64,000 bases of DNA from Haemaphysalis longicornis (GCA_013339765.2 CM023453.1:84758685-84822684), one strand, 5' to 3'. Counted from the stretch's first letter, positions 11,567-22,842 are shown. The notes: a model not told the origin generated them from the sequence alone. Numbers and translations: made by a program.

Positions 11567-13460
11567 TTTTTTTTTTCTTTATTGCCGTCTGGGCACAACA
11601 AAACAAGTACTACATCAGCCCTCAGGGCTGAGAAAGAAAAGGAAAATACATCAAAACCGCCGCGCTTTTAGCTGGCGGTTACGTTTTTGTGAACTTTTAA
11701 TACAGACAGTTCGTTCATAACAGTAATCACATCATCAACATACTCCAGCTTAACAAAAACTTCGCGCAGTTTATACACGTGCTCTACAAAGTGGTTTCCC
11801 ACCGATTTTGCATTAATATCTGCATTTCTCACGTCCATTCTGCTTCTCCAAATGCTATGTAAACCCAGAAGGAAAAAGAAATCGTAAGGTAGAACATGAG
11901 GTTTCACATCAAGGAAGCGGATTCCTCGTGCTGTTATCGGAAGGTCTTTTTTTAGGGTACGCTGCAAGACATCCCAAAAGAAAACGGCATCCCAACGGTC
12001 GATGAATACGTGATCAAAATTTTCTGGTTTTTTACACAATGAACATTCGGCACCCCACGGCAAAAATAAACCCTTCTCTAACATCCACGTTTTAACGGGG
12101 AGTGTATTAGTATGCAGTTTAAAAAAGAACGTTTTCACAGCACCAGGCACTGGCATTTTCTTCACTCTCCGTAGTACATCATGTCCGGAGCCAACTTTAT
12201 GCAAAGATTTATACATCGGCTCTGGGAACAGACAATCGATAAGGTCACAGGAGAGTTTTTTGCGGTACACTGCTGCCAAAAATTGAATAGAAAAACGCGT
12301 CATTAAAAAACGGCAAGTGAACACAACTTCTCTTAAAAAGAGACTAACCGAGTAGCGGGTCACATTCGCTGACGACACTACGAAGTTGGGTAAAGCACTT
12401 GCGACCGTATGCTGCAAGAAAGTGCGGATAAACGGATCCTCCTGATCTCTTAAAAACAAGAAACGGGAAACAAGTTGTCTCACAAATAGATGTGGGAGTG
12501 ACAGCCCTCCCTGTTGAACTTTCCTAAACAAGTTGCTCCTACTCCTTCTCTCAAAAGTTGATTGCCAGACAAAGACCGCAAAAATGCGGTGAAACTTTTG
12601 AACATTTAGTCGAGCGCAAGAGATGGCCTGCATGATATACCAAAGCTTTGAGAGAAGGAAGATATTGCAAACTGTTGCGCGCGCAAAGATAGAAAGGCTA
12701 CGGCCCTCCCACTTTGCCGTCTGCGCGCGCACTGCCTGAGCTCGCTCAGCCCAATACCCGTTACTATCTCGATAATTGCTCAAGGGTACTCCGAGATAAG
12801 ATGCCGGTTCTGTTGACTATGCCATGCTGTTAAAGATACGCGGTGTTTCAGTCCACGCACCGTGCCATAGCCCAACACTTTTTAAAATTGACTGTGCTAC
12901 ACGTCATATCGCAATATTCTTGCGTAATGATCATTGCCTTACTAACACTCTCCTGGTTATTACAAAAAAAGACGACATCATCGGCGTAAGCCATTACTTT
13001 AACCTCACAGGATTCAAGGTAAAAACCTTGCACGAGAGGACTTTGGTTGATTTTTACACTCAAAGGTTCAAGGTAAAGCGCAAACAGGAGTGACGACAGG
13101 GCACAGCCCTGACGCACTGACGCATGCACATTGACAGGAGAGGTCAGGTTCCCGTTAATAATGAATTTAGTTGTGCACCGCCGGTAAGACATTTTTACTC
13201 CGTCTAGAATTCTTTTGCCCATTCCTGCATGTTCCAGTATTTTGAAAAGGACGTCATGACTCACCTTGTCGAACGCCTTTTCAAAGTCTACCTGCAACAT
13301 GGCAACTTTTCGGAAATCCATGTCACAAGTTTTCAAGATACTGCGTGCTATGTGAATGTTAGTAAAGATGCTCCTTCCCCTTATACCGCATGTTTGATGC
13401 GGGCCCACAAGATTCTTGATGACAGCCTGCAACCTACGCAGCTACAGCTACACAGATGAC
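11567..13460 (-). mobile_element. Tx1/L1-like non-LTR retrotransposon, 5'-truncated
   Basis: On the minus strand from 13440 the element codes reverse transcriptase: a fingers/palm part with LQVDFEKAFDKVSH, then RQGCALSSLLFALYLEPL, then the catalytic AYADD. After a frame break near 12800-12848 a 371-residue frame follows with a C-terminal zinc-knuckle-like CSLCKKPENFDH motif. The last metal ligand seems lost (HVFIDR where a Cys is usual). A polyadenylation signal and a 9-10 base A tail end it at 11567. Endonuclease and ORF1 are absent, so it is 5'-truncated. Flanking 13-base near-identical duplications (11554-11566 and 13461-13474, AGCTACACCCC then AC) mark the insertion site at the 5' end of the tRNA-Ala copy. 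The clade call is inference from RT motifs. Confidence 0.85.
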
Positions 13461-13689
13461 AGCTACACCCCCACGCCCGCGACACGCCATGTAAAAGCCG
13501 ACTACATAGAGGCGTCTCGATTCTACACACGCTTGTACGGTGTTAGTCGTTCTAAGGAGCCCCGATTAAACCTAAATATGACCTTCCAGAGTCCAGAAAG
13601 TCGCAATCGATCGCTTGTTTTGCCAGCTACAGGTATGGGAGCCTAATCAAGTGTACTACCACCACCGATTTCATGGATAAAGCCGGACG

Positions 13690-14286
13690 TGGTAACGAGC
13701 TCATTGTACACATATGCTCCCTTGTGTATTTTGTCTTGTTTTTCCACCTAGCGTGTACGTGCCACTCTGCGCGCACAGCAACAGCGTCGTGGACACAGCC
13801 GGCGAAAATGCGCCGGTTTTACCGGAAGCTGCCGCTCTGCGTAAACTGGCACCCGCTTCTTTGTTGTTAATAGTGTTGACGACTGGACGTTTTGAGGCTC
13901 TGTGAGGAAATAATGTGCCTTCTCGCTCGATTTTGGCGCGTTATGTGAAGCACGTGCAGTGCTTAGCTGCCGCTAACCTAAGAAAACGAAATGCGGCACA
14001 GATTATACTTAGAACTTGCAGGGGATGTGAGGCATATACGTGGGCTTAAAAAATACTATTGCGGGAGGCTTCAAGGTTTTCGCCAAGTTTTTTTGGTAAA
14101 AATAACTACTGCAGGAATTTTAAATTTCAAGTAAATACTAAAGGACGTTATCGATGGCTGAAGCTAACAACAATCCCTAAAAGTGGGTTTTCGCGACATT
14201 TCGAGCGCCCATAACGTGCGCTCTATCTCACGAATGGAATAAATGCGATGCCCAGGTAGGGTAACGGCCGGTGAAATTCTCAAACA
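13690..14286. other. No recognisable gene
   Basis: I see no exon or repeat with a clear partner, apart from a weak echo of copy 2 of the tRNA-bearing segment at 13885-13905 (GACGACTGGACG). Confidence 0.4.
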
Positions 14287-14760
14287 TAAAGGGTGTTGCG
14301 ACGATAACTAGAGCACTATAAAAACTTTTCCTGAGGGAACAGCCGCTCTGTTCGCGCTCAAACTTGACACGAAGGTCGCATTTTGCGGTGTATTGTGTTT
14401 GATACCGGGAATAACGATGGTACTTACCTGCTTATTCTGAAAATAAATGCACGCTTGGGATACACGTACACAGTTAAATGGTGCAGCAGACTATCAGAAA
14501 ATGCACCTATAAATGACCTAGCAGACGATCAGAAAACCCGGTTTTCGGGCTTGCACGTCCAAATAGCCGCCATTTTCCCATAGGCGAAAATCCTTTTTAC
14601 TTATTTTCAGAATAAACAGGTAACTACCGTCGTTGTTCCCGGTGTCAAACAAAATAGACCGCAAAATGCCACCTTCGTGTGAAGTTTGAGTGCGTACAGA
14701 GCGGCGGTTCGCTCAGGCAAAATTTTTAAAGTGTTCGAATTACCGTCGCAACAGACTGTA
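14287..14760. mobile_element. Foldback MITE with 158-bp inverted arms
   Basis: Arms 14289-14446 and 14601-14758 are reverse complements at roughly 85-90 percent by eye, for example TGTTGCGACG at both tips and TTATTCTGAAAATAA at both inner ends. The loop is 154 bp. TA dinucleotides flank both tips (14287-14288 and 14759-14760), compatible with a Tc1/mariner-type target. No transposase is encoded. Confidence 0.85.
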
Positions 14761-15001
14761 TATTACGGGTAATCTATAGGAAAAACTTCCAATGCTTGCG
14801 TTTTTTATTTACACGGTTTGTGCGGAGGGAACAAAGAATTAGAAATTATGTCCGGACACAACCAAATTTTGGTCAGACATAATAACAGGCAAGAAAGAAC
14901 AAACGACATTTGAGAAAAAGTCCGCTGACTTAGTGCGAATCCACGGACATTCCGACAAAAGGAATCAAAGCTCTTACTTGTCATCAGAATCAATACCCTG
15001 C

Positions 15002-15003
<2 letters not shown>

Positions 15004-15048
<45 letters not shown>

Positions 15049-15066
15049 CAATCAATCAATCAATCA
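15004..15066. repeat. (AAT)n then (CAAT)n microsatellite, LINE 3' tail
   Basis: About fifteen AAT units are followed by four to five CAAT units. On the minus strand this is the (ATTG)n(ATT)n tail of the adjoining LINE. The same arrangement recurs at 16134-16204 and 18519-18568. Confidence 0.9.
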
Positions 15067-16133
15067 ACCTTTATTTTCGGTGCCCAGGAACAACCCCAGG
15101 GTCTTGGTACTGGCACACCATATAAAAAACATAAAAAAAAAAAAAATAAAATCAAAACAACACAACACACAAAAACGCATGCATGAAAAAACAATAAAGT
15201 AAAGATAGTTACAGTAATCTCAGAAAGCAAAACAGCAAAAAAAGAAAAGAAAGAACAGGAGACTAGCGTTGCAAGCCATAACGCTTGGACAGCGATATGT
15301 TCAAGGCACGTGAAAAACAGGAAATACTCACTGAACATGACAGAGATAAGTTATACGCATAAAACGAAGATTTTATAACAAAATGTTCGAAGTTTCAACT
15401 TTGAAAGAAGTTCAGCATTACAAGCACTGACACTCAAACCTACAGAAATTCAAGCAGCGCAAAACCAGGAAATGTGAAAAACAAACAAACAAGAACATGA
15501 TTTGCCTAAAATAAATACGGCACATAAATTTGCAATGACATAAAGGCACTTAAGCTACAACAGTTTTCAAGTCGTTTGAGAACAAAGAAAAGAGCTCTGG
15601 AATATATCAAGACGATCAGAATATTCATTATATGCACATTGTATTCTGCAGATGGACGAGCGTCTTCTACTTGAAGCGTCTGTTCTAAAAGTTCGAAATG
15701 TTCGGAAAAGTTTGTTCGGCAAGTTGACATTGATAAGTGTAACCAAGTCGTCACACAAATATCCCCATGAAGAAGTTTATAAAGTAGGATAATATCAGCT
15801 CGCATTCGTCGACACCGAAGAGAAGGAAGACTTTTCAGAAAAGGCACACTGCCGTTGGCGTCTTCTTGCACATGAAGGAAGCGGTGCTTAAAGATAAAGA
15901 GGAACTTATTTTGAACTCTTTCGATACGGTCACTTGGACTTGCAAGTTCCATTCCAAACAACAGAGCCGTATTCGAGAAGAGGTAAGCAGAGAGCCGAAT
16001 ACAACTTTAAGAAAGGAAGAGGACCTTTAAATCTCTGGAATATCTGCAAACAGCACCCAGACCTTGAAGAAAGCGACGGGTAATTTGTGTAACGTGGGAA
16101 GAGAAGGTCATAGAAGAATCAAATAGTAGTCCC
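15067..16133 (-). mobile_element. CR1/L2-like LINE, 3' fragment (array unit 1)
   Basis: The minus strand codes the region after the reverse transcriptase palm: LLEYGSVVWN-like and RIERVQNKFLFIFKHRF, the same block as RVQNKFIFIFNHRF in array unit 2. A 3' UTR with GTGCCCAGGAACAACCCC precedes the microsatellite tail. The 5' end is truncated near 16133 and joins the tail of the next unit directly. Several frame breaks show it is dead. Confidence 0.8.
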
Positions 16134-16151
16134 AATAATATTAATAATAAT

Positions 16152-16204
<53 letters not shown>
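16134..16204. repeat. (AAT)n(CAAT)n microsatellite between LINE units
   Basis: A short AAT run is followed by about 14 CAAT units. It is the 3' tail of array unit 2 on the minus strand and forms the junction with unit 1. Confidence 0.9.
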
Positions 16205-16206
<2 letters not shown>

Positions 16207-18512
16207 ATTTGCGTGCCCAGGAACAGCCGGGGGGCCTTTGTGCTGGCGCACGGAAACAGAAACACACGAAACATAGTGTACACATCTCTCAAAAACAAAA
16301 TAAAATACAAAATACAAAAAAAACGAAAGGATAGCTTATGTTGAAGTTACGGAATGAAAGTCATTTAAGTGCATGAACTCAAGGATAAAAGACAAATGCA
16401 GAATAAGAAAAGTTGGCAGTTACGCCAATACAAACTCACAGACATGTTCGAGAAACAGAGTAGGGCAATCATTAAATATATCAAGGTAATCCGAGTACCG
16501 ATTGTACGTGCATTGCAGTCGGAACACAGGGCACAAGACACGCAGACAATTGGGGTTGCAAAGGTATCATGTTTCCTGGTCCACTTTTGCGGCACATAAA
16601 GACGAACATGTTGTAGCAGCTCACCACAAGACACTATGCTGTGCATAATTTTAAAGAGGAAGAGAATATCAGACTTGTTCCGCCTGGAAGTTAAGCATGA
16701 TAGCGTCAATGAAGAGGGCGATCCAGGGTTATAATTACTACTATCGCCAAAGCGATGGTTGAAGATAAATATGAACTTATTTTGGACCCTTTCTACAAGC
16801 TTACGGTTTGTTTTGCTCGTGCTGTTCCAGACAACAGATGCATATTCAAGCTGAGGACGACATATAGTTGTGTAGAGCTTGAGAAGAGAAATCGGCTCCT
16901 TGAACTCCTTGGACACACGACAGACAACGCCAAGCGATCGAAGAGCTCTACGAGTAATTACCTGGATATGTGGAGAGAAGCTCAGTTTTACTGTCGAAAG
17001 TGACGCCTAGGTAATTAACCTCTACCACACGTGGGAGTAATTCACCGTTGATGTTATAGGGAAACAAGATGTTGTCAGTCTTTCTTGTGTATGTCATTAC
17101 CTTAGTTTTAGATGTATTAATGAGGAGTTTGTTGCATGAGCACCAATGCGAGAAGGACGAGATTGCTCTCTGGAGAGCGGAACAGCTGGCAGAGTTGGAA
17201 ACAGATTTAAATATTTTTACATCATCGGCATATAAAAGAAAATTACAATAATTAAATATTGTCGCGACATAATTTATAAAGATTGAGAAGAGAAGTGGCC
17301 CGAGAACTGAGCCCTGAGGGACACCACTGGTGACCTCATAGGAAAGAGAAGACTGTCCATTTACATGCACGAAACATGACCTATCACATAGATAATTGCA
17401 TATAAGAGATATCAGGGAGGGTTGTATATCAAGCTCAGATAGTCTTTTGGCTAAGAGCTCGTGGCAGACGACATCAAAAGCGTTGCTTAAATCAAAGTAG
17501 ACTACATCAAGTTGACCTCTCCCTTGCACAGCTTCCGAAGCATGCAGCATGAAGTTGACGAGATTGGTAGTGGTCGATCGGCCCGCGAAAAAACCATGCT
17601 GTTCAGGTATTAATGTGGTATTTATACTGAATGTGAGTAGTTTATGCAGTATTCACTCAAACAATTTAGAATAAGCACATAGAATAGATATCGGTCGGTA
17701 GTTCGTGGGGTCCAGTTTTGAACCTGTCTTAAATACAGGAACAACCCTTGCATTCTTCCAACGAGCGGGGAACTTGCCAGACTTGAGAGAAGTTTGAAAT
17801 ATACACGTCAATACTGGAACTAGGATATCACCAAACGCTTTCAGTACGGCAGAAGGAATGCCGTCAGGGCCGCATGAAAATGACGATTTCAATTGTTTCA
17901 GAGCTTTCAAAACGAGACTTTCCGAAACCAACACTTCTGAGTTTTTACAGTAACCTAGAGATTGTGGAGGGGGGCAAGCTGCACTGTTGTTGCCATAAGT
18001 GGAACGGAATTGTCGCGCAAAGGCATTGGCAACGTCCGATATGCTCTCTCCTCGTTCATCGATGAGGTTAATGTTCCCAGGTGAATTTTTACATGTTTGA
18101 GAACGGACGTGGCCCCAGAAAGCTTTTGCATTGCGTGTTGCATCAGCCTCAACCGCGGCAATGTAATTCGACCTATCGCGCCTAACCAGACATTTACAAA
18201 GAGATCTGAGTTGACGAAACTCATTCTGCCACCTTTCCTGCCCCGTTTTCTTAGCTTGCTTGTGCGCTCGATTTTTCCTCCCCAAAGCTCGTTTAAGTTC
18301 AGCAGAAAACCAACGCGGAAAATTGCCTTTCTTTTCAAATTTTCGGGGAACAAAGCTCCTCAAGCCATCGTGAACAACTTCAGTAAAATAATCGGTCTGT
18401 TCATCAACGTCGTTGAGGTTAGGTATTGGTGACCAATCAGTGTTACTAAGAAAGTGAAATAAACCAATGTAGTCACCACGAGCAAAGTCGTAACTACTGC
18501 TTCCTGGTGTGC
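16205..18512 (-). mobile_element. CR1/L2-like LINE with reverse transcriptase (array unit 2)
   Basis: Reading on the minus strand from 18510: a linker with FARGDYIGLFHFLSN, then a 236-residue frame with FSCGPDGIPSAVLK and NYRPISILCAYSKLFE, then, after a stop near 17650, a 200-residue frame with VYFDLSNAFDVV, VTSGVPQGSVLGPLLF and the catalytic FLLYADD, and a final frame with RVQNKFIFIFNHRF. This is the usual RT order of the Jockey/CR1/L2 group. The endonuclease is missing, so the element is 5'-truncated at about 18512. Stops and frame breaks make it inactive. The microsatellite tail favours the CR1/L2 side over elements with poly(A) tails. Confidence 0.9.
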
Positions 18513-18535
18513 AAAATAATAATAATAATAATCAG

Positions 18536-18567
<32 letters not shown>

Positions 18568-18568
18568 C
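18513..18568. repeat. (AAT)n(CAAT)n microsatellite, tail of LINE unit 3
   Basis: A few AAT units are followed by CAGT and seven to eight CAAT units. It is the third occurrence of the same tail design in 3.6 kb. Confidence 0.9.
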
Positions 18569-18855
18569 CTTTATTTTCGGTGCCAGAAACAACCCTAAGG
18601 TCTTGGTGCTGTCACACCATGTACAAAACATTAATGAAAGAAACGTAGAACAGCACGGCACAACACACAATATCCTCGATATGGCAGAAAAAATAAGTAA
18701 AAATACTTACAGAAATTCAGAAAAAAAGCAACAAAAAAAACAGTGTTGCAAGCTATAGCCCTCGGCCAGCGAAACGTTCAAGGCACTTGAGAAAAGGAAA
18801 TATACAACAAAATACACAGTGCATATGATAGAGACAGAGTGTAAAAGGAATTTTC
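18569..18855 (-). mobile_element. CR1/L2-like LINE, 3' UTR only (array unit 3)
   Basis: The + strand starts CCTTTATTTTCGGTGCC and runs colinear with 15067-15360, so this is the 3' UTR of the same LINE subfamily as unit 1. It is truncated at about 18855, where copy 2 of the tRNA-bearing segment begins. Confidence 0.75.
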
Positions 18856-19745
18856 AAGGTGTGCCGAGTTTTGCGCATTTATCACTATTTTCCTAACATT
18901 CTGCATTGTTGGCTTTGTTTTTCAATGCTACTAGCAACCCCCCCCCCTCCGCCCCCCTGCGTCACCTAGGTACAAATGTTTATTTGCCATTTTTTTCACC
19001 TCAGACAACAATGCTCGTGCACGGCCGTAGCTTCATGTTACCTCGAGTCGAGGGAGACGCGACAGGAGGGACGGTGGCAAGGATAATTACGGTTTTTGAA
19101 ACAGTCTGTCGGAAAGGTCGCCAAATATAAGGTTGTGTTGTTCTGCATTCTGGCCTATGTACACCGGGAAAAACGTCACCGTTATTTGATGAGGGACGCG
19201 TAGTTGAAGTAGTTCATTATCGGGCGCGCCCTGTATGAGAAATCGTAGTAAAGGCCGGACTTTGCATGCTGGATAAAGTAATTTCATCTCAAAATATTGT
19301 GCGCGAGATAACAGGGTTAGCACAACTGCAGATACGGGTGCCGCCTCACCCATCAACTCCTCAAAAGCTCAAATTGAACAATCGAGTGGTAAAAGAGCGA
19401 AATACTCGGTTCTGAAACAAAGAATACGTTATATGGAAGACAAAAGACAACGTGGGGTAATGTGTGCTCTTTCGCCTAACAACTGAATAAATTAAAAAAA
19501 TGGAGCTGCCGGGGTTCGAACCCGTGGCCTCTCACATGCGAAGCGAGCGCTCTACCACTAAGCTATAGCCCCCCAACGGAGGCAGAGCACGTCAAAAGAC
19601 GAGTACATAGAGGCGTCTCAATTCTAAACGCTTATCCGATGTCAATCATCGATGGGAGCGCCAGTCTGAAAAGGCGCAATGGATTGCTTCTCCCCAGCTA
19701 GGCATTGGAGGCTAATCAGGTGTATGCAACGACTGGACGCACTGT
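18856..19745. repeat. tRNA-Ala-bearing repeat segment, copy 2
   Basis: This copy is nearly continuous and shows what copy 1 looked like before its insertions. It shares TTATCACTATTTTCCTAA, ACGGCCGTAGCTTCATGT, GGGCGCGCCCTGTATGAGAA, the tRNA and ACATAGAGGCGTCTC with 9690-13690. Its left end is bounded by a truncated LINE. Confidence 0.7.
19501..19572 (-). tRNA. tRNA-Ala (anticodon CGC), copy 2
   Basis: The minus strand forms a 72-nt cloverleaf with box A TAGCTTAGTGGT, anticodon loop TTCGCAT, box B GGTTCGAACCC and discriminator A. Six of seven acceptor pairs hold, including G3-U70; 7-66 is A-C. A seven-base T run follows the 3' end immediately on the transcribed strand. The T stem has one mismatch. 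It is intact enough to be a gene but may be a decayed paralogue of copy 1. Confidence 0.65.
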
Positions 19746-20757
19746 GCCCATCAGGCTAGTCTAGGGCAAGCAAGCGCGCGGCTTCGGAGCATGCTGGCGT
19801 CTTGCCGTTGCGCGCGCCTGGATCTCGGACAGGCTGTGGCCGGTCATCGTTCAGCTCGGGCCTCTCAGATTTGCAGGCGGCACCACCGTAAACTGGCGCT
19901 TGTTTTCTGCGTACCAGCCTCCATACTTTCTCACAGTTACACTACTGAGGAATCTGGCCCTAGCGTCTATGCGGCTCATATCAAGGCCACCTGAGTAGTC
20001 GTGGGCCTTCATTATACCATGCGTTTGCCTTAGTTTCGTCATTGGCTTGGACATAAACGTTTCAGTGGCCGTATATTCGAACACAGTGCCATAAAAAGGC
20101 AGCGAATGGTGTGTCAATAAATAACCGGGGAAAAAAAACAAGATGTTTTAAAGCTAAGAAAAAAGGACGTAAAGCGTATTTTTGCGGAACGGTTGGGCCT
20201 ACTATTCTGCAGACCAAGCTGGTGGTTAACAACAATGTTAAAATTTTAGGGGAAACTTATTAGAGACTCTTATTTTTTATTTTAGCATTGTTTCGAATAA
20301 TAAATTGTTTGAAAAGCTTGGAAATGTTTTTGAGCGTGTCCATGATAAAGTCGCCTTCGTAGTGCAGCGGTGCACCGACCATCAGCTACAGTTTAACAGA
20401 ACTTGTTGCTGAGCGAGTTCCTTCATTCGTGAAGAAAAAAAAAATCGTGCCCTTTTGCTCTGTGAAAACGGATGTCCTGCAAAGCTGCATACCCTCCACG
20501 GAGTGCACGAAACAAAGGGCGTTTGTTTGTAATATACGGCTGAGCATACTTTTCAGCCAACCACTTGAATGAAATTTGAAAAACTGTCTATTTCCCTCCC
20601 GCGTCGTAGGCATCCTACTGTTTGTGTAACACGCCAACACTATCCACTCCACCACTGAGGACACCGGAGCGGTCGCATTGGGCTGCTTGACAGCCACGTT
20701 TAAACCTCGCGCCAACGCAACGAACATGTCATCTGTCAGGGCATAGAACCTTTAGCT
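19746..20757. other. No recognisable gene
   Basis: I found no exon, tRNA or coding transposon remnant. Open frames on both strands are short and unlike known families. Confidence 0.45.
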
Positions 20758-20929
20758 GCGCGTGCCCCCTCCCTCCACCCCTTCAGCCCCAGCCAACCCG
20801 TGCACGCATAAATCGGCAACCCGTCATGAGCGGACATTCACAAGTGAAAGACACTGCCGAACATGTCGTGAATAGGGTTCCACCCCGTCTGACACCTGCG
20901 AGCGTCACCTGAAATGGGCTCAGCGAAAG

Positions 20930-21005
<76 letters not shown>

Positions 21006-21545
21006 GGCCCTTTCTGCTGAACAAGTGATATTGGCCCAGGTCGGCATTTCGAGCGGGCCAGTTGCTGTTCCTCCGGGAGGTATTCGCAGCTACTGGACCA
21101 GCTGGAACTTCAGACGCAAGGACGGCGGCCGCAACTTTGCGTTGTTTTTGCGCCCATTCACGCTTCTGTTCGGGTTCACGCTTCCTCAGTTTCCGCTCTT
21201 CTTCCTCCAAGCGAAGGACATGCGTCCGTCCCATAGCGAAGGCATCTACCTTTATTCTAGCGCACACACACGTGGGTGTCCGTTCCGCTGCCCAGTCGTA
21301 CGCACCTCCTTGTCTGTGCAACACACCGACCCAGACCCAAACCGTTCAATTGCGGAGGACAGCTGACAGGGTGCACTGAGCCATGAGACTCCCACGTTTT
21401 TATCTCCCACTACCACAATGGGAAGGTCATCGGTAGCGGCATTAAGCCCTGCAGTGAGTGCGTGCCCCCTCCCTCCACGCCCAACTCATGAACGACTAAA
21501 CTGGCAAGCGGGGATGAACGCATAATTAGGAGTGAAATATGCCGG
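20758..21545. repeat. Segment bounded by ~90-bp direct repeats, with (CT)n
   Basis: The blocks 20758-20850 and 21460-21545 both start TGCGTGCCCCCTCCCTCCAC (first copy with one change) and continue with similar text (GGCAA, ATGA, AGTGAAA). Between them lies a pure-looking (CT)n at 20935-21003 and a minus-strand open frame rich in Arg and Glu (21324-20920), part of which is just the microsatellite. This could be an old tandem duplication or a small element; no coding domain supports a retroelement. Confidence 0.5.
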
Positions 21546-21770
21546 CGCAGGGATAAGAATGACGTTATATGCGACCAGACTAAGATCCATTATTATACTT
21601 CAGCCCGAAGAGCTATGACGAGCTGGTCAACGAGGGCCACCGACGCGACAATGTCGCTCTGAATGGCTTTCAAGCTACATAATTAGGTACTCACACCGGT
21701 GTTCCAATGGGGCAAGCTGGTTTCAACCGGCGGGTTCCCGCAGCTAGGTGGCAAGGGGGGATTTGCGGCG

Positions 21771-22842
21771 GCAAACATAGTTTCTTAGTAAGTATAGTAG
21801 AGAGGAAACATCACCCTGGAATCCATGTAGTCGTGGGGGTTTATGGGAAGACCCCAGTGTCTGGCTTGGGCTTGGCATGACAACTGGATTCTTAAGTGGT
21901 TTTGTGGATTTGCTTTCTTCACTATACATTAACACGTCTACGAGCTACGAGGTAGCCGAAGTGCTCCCTTTTCTGGGGTAACCGTGAGCCGTGGCAAATG
22001 TGTGCTTTGCGAAAGAGTAGGCAGTGTGTGATCGTACCTAACGTTAGTCCTGCCGGAGTGAAAGGAACGTATGGCTGAGCGGGTAATAGGCCGCCGCGAA
22101 AGTTGTAGCTGACTAAAAAAAGAAACCAAACGTACTTCGACGAAGACCAGGTTCACAAGATACGGGCGCCTGCGACAATTCATATCCCGCCTTCGCCCAC
22201 GACTGTTTAACGCCACGTTTTCCTTTTTCTTCAGGTAGGAACGAACCCGCTCAGCACCAGGTTTTGTTAAACTTAAAACTTTGTTAAACTTTGTTAAACT
22301 TTGGTTAACTCTGTTAAACTTTTGTTAAACTGTATCTGACGATTAAAGCGTGTGTTTTTGCAATAGTGTTTTGCAATAAAAAGAAAACATCGCGTTAAAC
22401 AGTCATGGACGAAGACAAGATAGGATGGGTGCAGGCACTCGTATCTGTCGTATCTGGACTTCGTCGAAGTACATTTAGTTTCTGTCTTTTTTTTCCGTCA
22501 GCTACAAAATTTGCGGCAGGATATCCCCCGCTCAGTCACGCGTTCCTTGGACTCCGGCATGACCAACTTTAGGTACGATCACGCCCTGCCTGCTCTTTCA
22601 CCGAACAAGAAGTTGTTACGACTCACGGCTACCACAGAACAGGAAAGAATTCGGCTTCCTGGAAGCTCGCAGCAGTGATAATGCATAACGAAAAAAGCAA
22701 ATCCGAAAAAAACCGCTTAAGAAGCCAATTGTCATGCCAAGCCCAAGCCAGAAGCAGGGGTCTTCCCATAACCCCCCATGACGACATGGATTCCCAGGTG
22801 CAGTTTCTTCTCTAGTATGCTGACTAAGAAAATCTATGCCAG
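21771..22842. repeat. Long inverted repeat, arms ~406 and ~412 bp
   Basis: The arm 21771-22176 is the reverse complement of 22431-22842 over almost its whole length, roughly 80 percent identical by eye. Matched landmarks include ATGGGAAGACCCC, TGGCTTGGGCTTGGCATGAC, GATCGTACCTAA and GTACTTCGACGAAG. The loop of about 254 bp holds a minisatellite. Each arm keeps a related open reading (LWEDP..WLGLGMT.GFLSGF) with a hydrophobic stretch, pointing away from the outer ends toward the loop. I cannot say whether that is coding. No target duplication was found. Confidence 0.85.
22262..22330. repeat. 10-11 bp minisatellite TTTGTTAAACT
   Basis: Six to seven imperfect units lie in the loop of the long inverted repeat. 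Confidence 0.85.

Larger units (their letters stand above)
9690..13690. repeat. tRNA-Ala-bearing repeat segment, copy 1 (interrupted)
   Basis: Parts of this region match 18856-19745 in the same order: 9697-9855, 10610-10660, 10990-11566 and 13461-13650. Shared landmarks are TTATCACTATTTTCCTAA, ACGGCCGTAGCTTCATGT, GGGCGCGCCCTGTATGAGAA, the tRNA-Ala(CGC) sequence and ACATAGAGGCGTCTC. Between these blocks copy 1 has three extra pieces absent from copy 2: about 9870-10605, 10662-10988 and the LINE at 11567-13460. The segment is either an old genomic duplication around a tRNA gene or a larger repeat that captured one. Confidence 0.7.

Noticed and set aside
15060..15338. 92-residue hydrophobic Phe/Leu-rich minus frame
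   Set aside because: It is the A/T-rich 3' UTR of LINE array unit 1 read in an open phase.
210..19000. CAAT and AAAT runs as a possible CRISPR-like array
   Set aside because: Units are contiguous without spacers and sit at LINE tails; this is a eukaryotic genome.
20920..21324. 134-residue minus-strand frame with long Arg-Glu repeats
   Set aside because: Half of it is the (CT)n microsatellite read as Glu-Arg; the rest resembles no family.
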